This document shows, one piece after another, positions 21,596-25,818 of a stretch of 25,818 nucleotides of DNA. Origin of the DNA: a virus; the IMG/VR virus record IMGVR_UViG_3300009537_001331, positions 1-25,818 of that record. One strand, 5' to 3'. Within the stretch, counting starts at the first letter, position 1; each line of letters opens with the position of its first letter. The notes below the pieces were generated by a model, which saw only the letters and a program-made list of their open reading frames with translations, did no database searches and had not been told where the DNA came from. The position numbers were made by a program, and so were the translations under genes.

Positions 21596-22123
21596 ATGGC
21601 TAAACGAAAACGAACCAGGTTGGCGGAAGTCGTACACAAAGCCGAGCACCCGGATCCGATCGACAGGCTGAAAGTGCGTCTGCGGATCGACAAGTACGAT
21701 CTCGATAACGAACTGGTAGAGCAACCAGTGTTGATCCACAAAGTCGCCGAAGGTCACGCCCTAGCGATGAGCGACCGCGATGCGCAGAAGGAGTACCTCA
21801 AGCACATCGAGGGGCGCATCAACATCCGCGTTCGATCTGAAATGATTGAGGCCGGTACGGAGAAGCCTACCAAAGAGCAGATCGTGTCCGCAGTCAACGT
21901 AGATCCTGAGTGGCAGCGAGAGCGGCAGAAGTTTCTCGACCTCTCGACCTTGGTGGATCGATGGTTCGCTCTCCTCGACGCATACCGCGCACGCGGCTAC
22001 GCCCTGCACAACCTGAACGCCAGCATCGTTTCGCAGCGCAAGGCGGAGGCTGGGCAGTTTGAGTATGACGACGAGCCGAGACATAAGGATCGGCGTCGAG
22101 AAGCAACCGAGAAACAATCATGA
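21596..22123 (+). CDS. Helical protein of the recombination block, possible mediator
   Basis: ATG 21596 gives 175 residues (MAKRKRTR start); GTG 21587, better spaced from GGGGAG, would add three residues. The protein is highly charged and helical with a coiled-coil-like middle and a Lys/Arg/Glu tail. Similar-looking phage proteins sit between loader, single-strand-binding and RecA-like genes, where T4 has the mediator UvsY, so a loading-factor role is possible. No sequence motif supports it beyond composition and position. Its TGA overlaps the start of the small membrane-protein gene. Confidence 0.6.
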   Translation: MAKRKRTRLAEVVHKAEHPDPIDRLKVRLRIDKYDLDNELVEQPVLIHKVAEGHALAMSDRDAQKEYLKHIEGRINIRVRSEMIEAGTEKPTKEQIVSAVNVDPEWQRERQKFLDLSTLVDRWFALLDAYRARGYALHNLNASIVSQRKAEAGQFEYDDEPRHKDRRREATEKQS

Positions 22124-22275
22124 GTTTTGGTTGGACCCTTGTTTTAATCAGCGCTACACTTGTCGTTCTATTGATCGTCGTCGTATCCGGCGCTCTATGG
22201 TCGATTGGTAGGATGCTGGGCATCGACATCTACACTTCACACACATCACGAAAACAAAAACAGAAACATGGCTAA
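22120..22275 (+). CDS. Tiny single-helix membrane protein (51 aa)
   Basis: ATG 22120 overlaps the previous TGA and the frame ends at TAA 22273-22275, eight bases inside the next gene. The 51-residue product has one long hydrophobic helix (about residues 6-25, rich in Val, Leu and Ile) and a basic tail ending in RKQKQKHG. Overlaps on both sides and a clean transmembrane segment support a real gene in a spot where recombination genes would otherwise leave a 144-base gap. Anchoring of the replication complex or an anti-host role is possible; nothing specific is known. Confidence 0.6.
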   Translation: MSFGWTLVLISATLVVLLIVVVSGALWSIGRMLGIDIYTSHTSRKQKQKHG

Positions 22276-23332
22276 GCGCAAATTCAAGTACAGGGAAAGC
22301 GATCCCGACGTTACATCACAACACGCAGACCGCAAGGGGGACTATGATCGTGTTCTAGAGGATCACGTCAAGGTTTTCACCGCTAAGGAAGGTAAGAACC
22401 GTCTTCGGATCATGCCTCGCACCTGGGAAGATGACGAAGGGCCGAAACACTGGGCCTTTCCTGTTTACCTTCATTATGGGGTCGGACCGGACAACGGCCG
22501 CTATCCCTGCCCGAATAGGATGGGTTGGGGTCCTTGCCCGATGTGCGAGGAGCGCAGCAAGATGGACGTGGACGGCGACAAGAAAGCGTCCTCGGAACTG
22601 CGTCCGTCGCCCAGTCAGCTTTGCTGGGTCATCGACCGTAACCACGAAGAGGAAGGGCCGATGGCTTTCCTCATGCCCGCTACGAAGCTCGAAGGGCCGA
22701 TCTGCGATCTGTCGCGCGATATGGATACCGGCGCGCGTTTGAAGATCGAGCACCCCGAGTTGGGCTACGACATCACCTTTACCCGAAAGGGTACGGGTCG
22801 GACTAGCACGGACTACTCGGCGGCGGCGATCTCGCGCAAGCAGACCTTTCTCTCTGAGGATGAGAAGGAAGAGGAAGAGTGGCTGACTTTCATTGAAGAG
22901 AACCCGTTGTCTCGGATTGTCAAGCAGTACGACTATGACTACCTCAAGCAGGTCTTTGGCGGGTTGAAAGCGTCCAAGCGTACCAAAGACGAGGATGAGG
23001 ATGAGGAGGATGACGCTCCCCCGCCCCGTTCGCGTCGTCGCGGTCGTACAAAAGAGGTTGACGACGAGGATGCCGAACTTGATGAGCCCGAATCCGAAGA
23101 GGAAGAAGAGGTCAAGCCGAAACGCCGTCGGCGTGCGGAACCGGTGGAAGAAGAGCCGGAGGGAAAGCCCGAGTCTGGTCGGAGGCGTACCAAAGCTACG
23201 TCCCGTGGTGACGACGACGAGGAAGAAGAGGAAGAGGAAGAGAAGGAGCCCGAACCGAAGCGCGGACGCCGTAGCAAGCTCCGTGAGGGCGTCAGCAAGG
23301 GCCTGCGTAGCCGTCGCCGCAGCGAGGAGTAA
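22268..23332 (+). CDS. Single-stranded DNA-binding protein, gp32-like
   Basis: The 354-residue protein starts at ATG 22268 (MAKRKFKYRES). It has a basic N-terminal cooperativity-like tip, then a core with His69, Cys81, Cys90 and Cys93, matching the spacing of the zinc site in T4 gp32 (His64, Cys77, Cys87, Cys90). Aromatic residues through residues 50-200 fit an OB-fold binding groove. From about residue 240 the protein is a long disordered tail of alternating Asp/Glu runs and Arg/Lys blocks, much longer than the gp32 tail. It would coat single strands for the polymerase, helicase and RecA-like protein. The last base of its stop is three bases before the recombinase start. Confidence 0.85.
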   Translation: MAKRKFKYRESDPDVTSQHADRKGDYDRVLEDHVKVFTAKEGKNRLRIMPRTWEDDEGPKHWAFPVYLHYGVGPDNGRYPCPNRMGWGPCPMCEERSKMDVDGDKKASSELRPSPSQLCWVIDRNHEEEGPMAFLMPATKLEGPICDLSRDMDTGARLKIEHPELGYDITFTRKGTGRTSTDYSAAAISRKQTFLSEDEKEEEEWLTFIEENPLSRIVKQYDYDYLKQVFGGLKASKRTKDEDEDEEDDAPPPRSRRRGRTKEVDDEDAELDEPESEEEEEVKPKRRRRAEPVEEEPEGKPESGRRRTKATSRGDDDEEEEEEEEKEPEPKRGRRSKLREGVSKGLRSRRRSEE

Positions 23333-23335
23333 GCG

Positions 23336-24379
23336 GTGGCTAAGAAGAAGAGGGCCACGAAGAAGAAAGCCGCCCGCGCTAAGAAGCGGAAGCGATCCGT
23401 TCTCGGCGCGGGCGGCGATATCTATGGGTTGAAGGACCCGGATGCCAAGTTCTTCTCATCGGGGTGCGCGTTGCTCGATTGCGTGCTTGGCGGAGGCTGG
23501 GCTCATAATCGAATCGCGAACATCACCGGCGACAAGAGTACAGGAAAGTCACTGCTGGCAATCGAAGCGGCAGCGAATTTCCATAGGGCTGTTCCTAACG
23601 GGAAGGTTGTTTATGTGGACAGTGAGGCGGCTTTTGATCCGGTCTACGCTGAAGGGATGGGCTTGCCTGCGGATGCGGTTGAATTGCCTGAGTTGTTTAC
23701 GGTTGAGGATGTCTTTGAAGATATCGACAACCGATTGGACTCTACAAAACCGATCCTTTACGTCATCGATTCTTTGGATGCCCTCTCTGATCGTGCTGAA
23801 CAGAAGCGCGCTTTTGATGAAGGTACCTACGGCACAAAGACGAAGCAGATCAGTACGTGGTTCCGGCGGCAGAACAGCCGCATGAATAAAAGCCGGATCA
23901 CGTTGATGGTGGTCTCGCAGGTGCGGGACGCTATCGGTGTGACGTTCGGCGAGCGGTTGAAGCGGGCTGGTGGGCACGCGCTTGATCACTATGCAGCGCA
24001 CGCGCTTTGGTTGGCACAAATAGGGAAGATCAATCCTCAACGCGAAAATGTGAAACGCGTGAGAGGTATTCACATTCGAGCGAAGTGTAAAAAGAACAAG
24101 CTGGGACCCGCGTTCCGCGAATGCGACTTTCCACTGATCTTCGGGTATGGTGTCGAAGATGTGTGGGCTGGTCTACAATGGTTGATCGAGAACGAACGTA
24201 CTGACTCCATTGGCATTACTGAGTCTCAGGCTAAAAAACTCATGGACGCGGTAAGCAAAGATAAGTTGGACGATGATGCTTATCGAGAAGAGAAGGAAAA
24301 CATCGCAGCGGCTGTCAAAGAAGTGTGGGCCGAAATCGAAGAGCGTTTCAAACCGCGCCGCGTTAAGTATTCAGACTAA
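23336..24379 (+). CDS. RecA/UvsX-like recombinase
   Basis: The 347-residue protein has a Lys/Arg-rich N-terminal extension (about 1-22), Walker A GDKSTGKS (65-72) and Walker B LYVIDS (141-146), and a VVSQVRDA segment typical of the L1 region. Length and extension fit phage UvsX rather than host RecA. It would form filaments on single strands coated by the upstream gp32-like protein and drive recombination-dependent replication, with the RuvC-like enzyme following. The start is GTG 23336 after GAGGAGTAAGC. Its stop overlaps the next ATG (TAATG). Confidence 0.9.
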   Translation: MAKKKRATKKKAARAKKRKRSVLGAGGDIYGLKDPDAKFFSSGCALLDCVLGGGWAHNRIANITGDKSTGKSLLAIEAAANFHRAVPNGKVVYVDSEAAFDPVYAEGMGLPADAVELPELFTVEDVFEDIDNRLDSTKPILYVIDSLDALSDRAEQKRAFDEGTYGTKTKQISTWFRRQNSRMNKSRITLMVVSQVRDAIGVTFGERLKRAGGHALDHYAAHALWLAQIGKINPQRENVKRVRGIHIRAKCKKNKLGPAFRECDFPLIFGYGVEDVWAGLQWLIENERTDSIGITESQAKKLMDAVSKDKLDDDAYREEKENIAAAVKEVWAEIEERFKPRRVKYSD

Positions 24380-24888
24380 TGAGAAAGCGCACTCGCTTGA
24401 AGATGTTTGAGGTCAACGGTGAATCCTACCCGGTTGGTGGGATTATCGGCGTTGATCCTGGCCGTTCAAGCGGTGCGATCGCGTATGCCTACACCCAGCA
24501 GCGCAGGATCACAGGTGTCGCGTGGCCCGTCGAGAAGATGACGGAGCGCGACATCTGGGATCTTGTGCGGCAGCTTGCTCCGGGCGCTATCTTGGCGGTG
24601 CTGGAGCAGGTGCATGGTATGAACCCAGCGGGTAGGAAGGCTGGATCCGTCTCCAGTTTTAAGTTTGGCGCATCGTATGGTGAGCTTCGGATGGCGCTGG
24701 TGGCGTCGGGTGTGCGGCTGGAGCGTGTCGTGCCGTTGAAATGGCAGCGTGCTTTAAGCTGTCAAAGCAAGGGTGATAAACGAGTGACAAAGACCAAAGC
24801 CCAGGAAATATTCCCTGGCTTGCGCATCACTCATAAAACAGCAGATTCGCTTTTGTTGTGTGAGTACGGCAGGAGGTTCTTACTGTGA
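24379..24888 (+). CDS. RuvC-like Holliday-junction resolvase
   Basis: The 169-residue protein has an RNase H-type fold signature: GVDPG with Asp26, a central acidic Glu76 in VLEQVHG, and Asp156 in HKTADSLLL, the acidic residues that hold two metals in RuvC. It would cut Holliday junctions left by the recombinase. Short phage RuvC-like resolvases of this size are common. ATG 24379 overlaps the recombinase stop, and its TGA overlaps the phosphoesterase GTG, so the recombination genes are co-translated. Confidence 0.85.
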   Translation: MRKRTRLKMFEVNGESYPVGGIIGVDPGRSSGAIAYAYTQQRRITGVAWPVEKMTERDIWDLVRQLAPGAILAVLEQVHGMNPAGRKAGSVSSFKFGASYGELRMALVASGVRLERVVPLKWQRALSCQSKGDKRVTKTKAQEIFPGLRITHKTADSLLLCEYGRRFLL

Positions 24889-25818
24889 TCATAACGTCCG
24901 ACCTCCACCTTACTGATCGCCTACGTGACGAGTACCGCTGGGACTTTTTGATATGGTTGGCGAACGAGCTTGAAAGCAGCGGCGAGACCGAGCTACTCAT
25001 CCTCGGAGATCTGACTGACCAGAAGGATCGGCATAGCGCGAAGCTGGTCAATAGGATCATTGACAAGCTGTTGGGGATGCCAGCGGACGTGACTATCCTT
25101 AAGGGAAACCATGATTACACCGACGCTGATTGCCCGTTTTTCCGGTTCCTCTGCCACCGGGAACTAAGCAAGCGCGTCATGTTTGTTTCTGAACCGGCTA
25201 TGAACACAAGCGGTGGGCGTATAATGTTTCTACCGCATACACGGACGCCGGTAGAAGATTGGAAGGAGCTGGATCTAGCGTCGGCTGATTTAGTTTTGTG
25301 TCATCAAACATTTAACGGCGCCGAGGCTGGCAAGGGGCACAAATTGGCGTCTCCTCTCTCTGCGAGTTACTTCAGTGATTGGGGCTCTGGGGGTTGGGTC
25401 TTCGGCGGAAGAGTGATAAGCGGCGACATTCATGTGCCACAAAAAATAGGCGACGTGCTCTACGTGGGCGCACCGTACCCCGTGTCATTCGGTGATAGCT
25501 ATGAACCGCGTATCCTGTTCTATCGGGACGGGAAGGTGACGACGAAGAAGGTGCCTACGATCCACCGTTGGAGCTTGGACCTCTTCGATATTGAAGAGCT
25601 GGCTGATATGCCAGATCTGTGCGAAGGCGATCAAGCCAAGGTGCGCGTACATCTGCCCCGTTCTGAGTTCGGATCATGGGAGCAGTACCGAACTCGGCTG
25701 TTCGAGATCGCTAAGGAACGTGGTGCAGAGCTGTTCAGCGTTGAGCTACATGAGAAGAAGAGTCGCAAGCGCAGCAGGATGGAAGATCCGAAGGCGAAGG
25801 CTCCTTCTGCTGTCAGCA
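24885..25818 (+). CDS. SbcD/Mre11-like metallophosphoesterase, 3' end missing
   Basis: GTG 24885 follows AGGAGG at ideal spacing and overlaps the resolvase stop; the frame is open to the window end (311 codons). Metallophosphoesterase motifs appear in order: DLH (6-8), GDLTD (41-45), GNHD (74-77), a CH at 139-140, and GDIH (180-183), with a VGAPYPVSFGD segment after them. Mre11/SbcD-type nucleases process DNA ends with an SbcC/Rad50 ATPase, which would be expected just beyond the window (T4 gp46/gp47 is the parallel). The C-terminal part is Lys/Arg-rich. A DNA-end nuclease is the best reading; other phosphoesterases share the motifs. Confidence 0.85.
   Translation, partial: MIITSDLHLTDRLRDEYRWDFLIWLANELESSGETELLILGDLTDQKDRHSAKLVNRIIDKLLGMPADVTILKGNHDYTDADCPFFRFLCHRELSKRVMFVSEPAMNTSGGRIMFLPHTRTPVEDWKELDLASADLVLCHQTFNGAEAGKGHKLASPLSASYFSDWGSGGWVFGGRVISGDIHVPQKIGDVLYVGAPYPVSFGDSYEPRILFYRDGKVTTKKVPTIHRWSLDLFDIEELADMPDLCEGDQAKVRVHLPRSEFGSWEQYRTRLFEIAKERGAELFSVELHEKKSRKRSRMEDPKAKAPSAVS

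Overview
The window looks like part of a tailed double-stranded DNA phage or prophage-like genome. Every supported gene is on the + strand, most starts overlap the preceding stop (ATGA or GTGA junctions), and the right two thirds is a complete phage replication and recombination set. The standard genetic code fits throughout. The host cannot be named. Two proteins with N-terminal lipoprotein-type or membrane signals hint at a Gram-negative or other lipoprotein-making host, while the Trp/Cys/His-rich protein at 8563-9252 and the Ro60 homologue recall actinobacteriophage families.

Layout. (1) 1-3673: an ATGA-coupled run of small membrane proteins, a radical SAM/SPASM enzyme (734-1693) and a large unrecognised protein with a Pro-rich linker (2237-3673). 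(2) 3674-4860: about 1.2 kb with no credible gene but dense RNA-like structure (a 21-bp hairpin, a possible H-type pseudoknot, terminator-like hairpins, mutually exclusive pairings, short direct repeats). (3) 4861-9252: small accessory genes, several with a strong GAAAGGA ribosome binding site, interrupted by two more structured non-coding islands (6540-6856, with a tRNA-like element ending in ACCA, and 7678-8102, whose last hairpin buries the next start codon). (4) 9264-13212: DnaB-type helicase, SF2 helicase and TOPRIM primase. (5) 13219-16181: a small gene, a possible sigma-like gene, then a non-coding stretch with two, perhaps three, Y-RNA-like genes directly upstream of a full-length Ro60 (TROVE plus von Willebrand A) protein. 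(6) 16209-25818: an acidic-repeat protein, a probable sliding clamp, a family A DNA polymerase fused to a uracil-DNA-glycosylase-like domain, a clamp loader ATPase, a gp32-like single-strand binding protein, a RecA/UvsX recombinase, a RuvC-like resolvase and an SbcD/Mre11-like phosphoesterase that runs off the end.

The most notable system is the Ro60-Y RNA locus at 14190-16181. The RNA at 14273-14405 carries a tRNA whose halves are in swapped order: the T arm and 3' acceptor strand come first, then a 7-nt loop, then the 5' acceptor strand and D arm. Joined in normal order the halves give a nearly perfect cloverleaf. The swapped body is closed by a stem whose motif recurs in the next RNA (14426-14546) with a compensatory base-pair change. 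This is the architecture known for bacterial YrlA RNAs, the tRNA-mimicking partners of Ro60, so the phage probably encodes its own RNA-handling ribonucleoprotein. Second in interest are the radical SAM/SPASM enzyme and the large structured non-coding islands.
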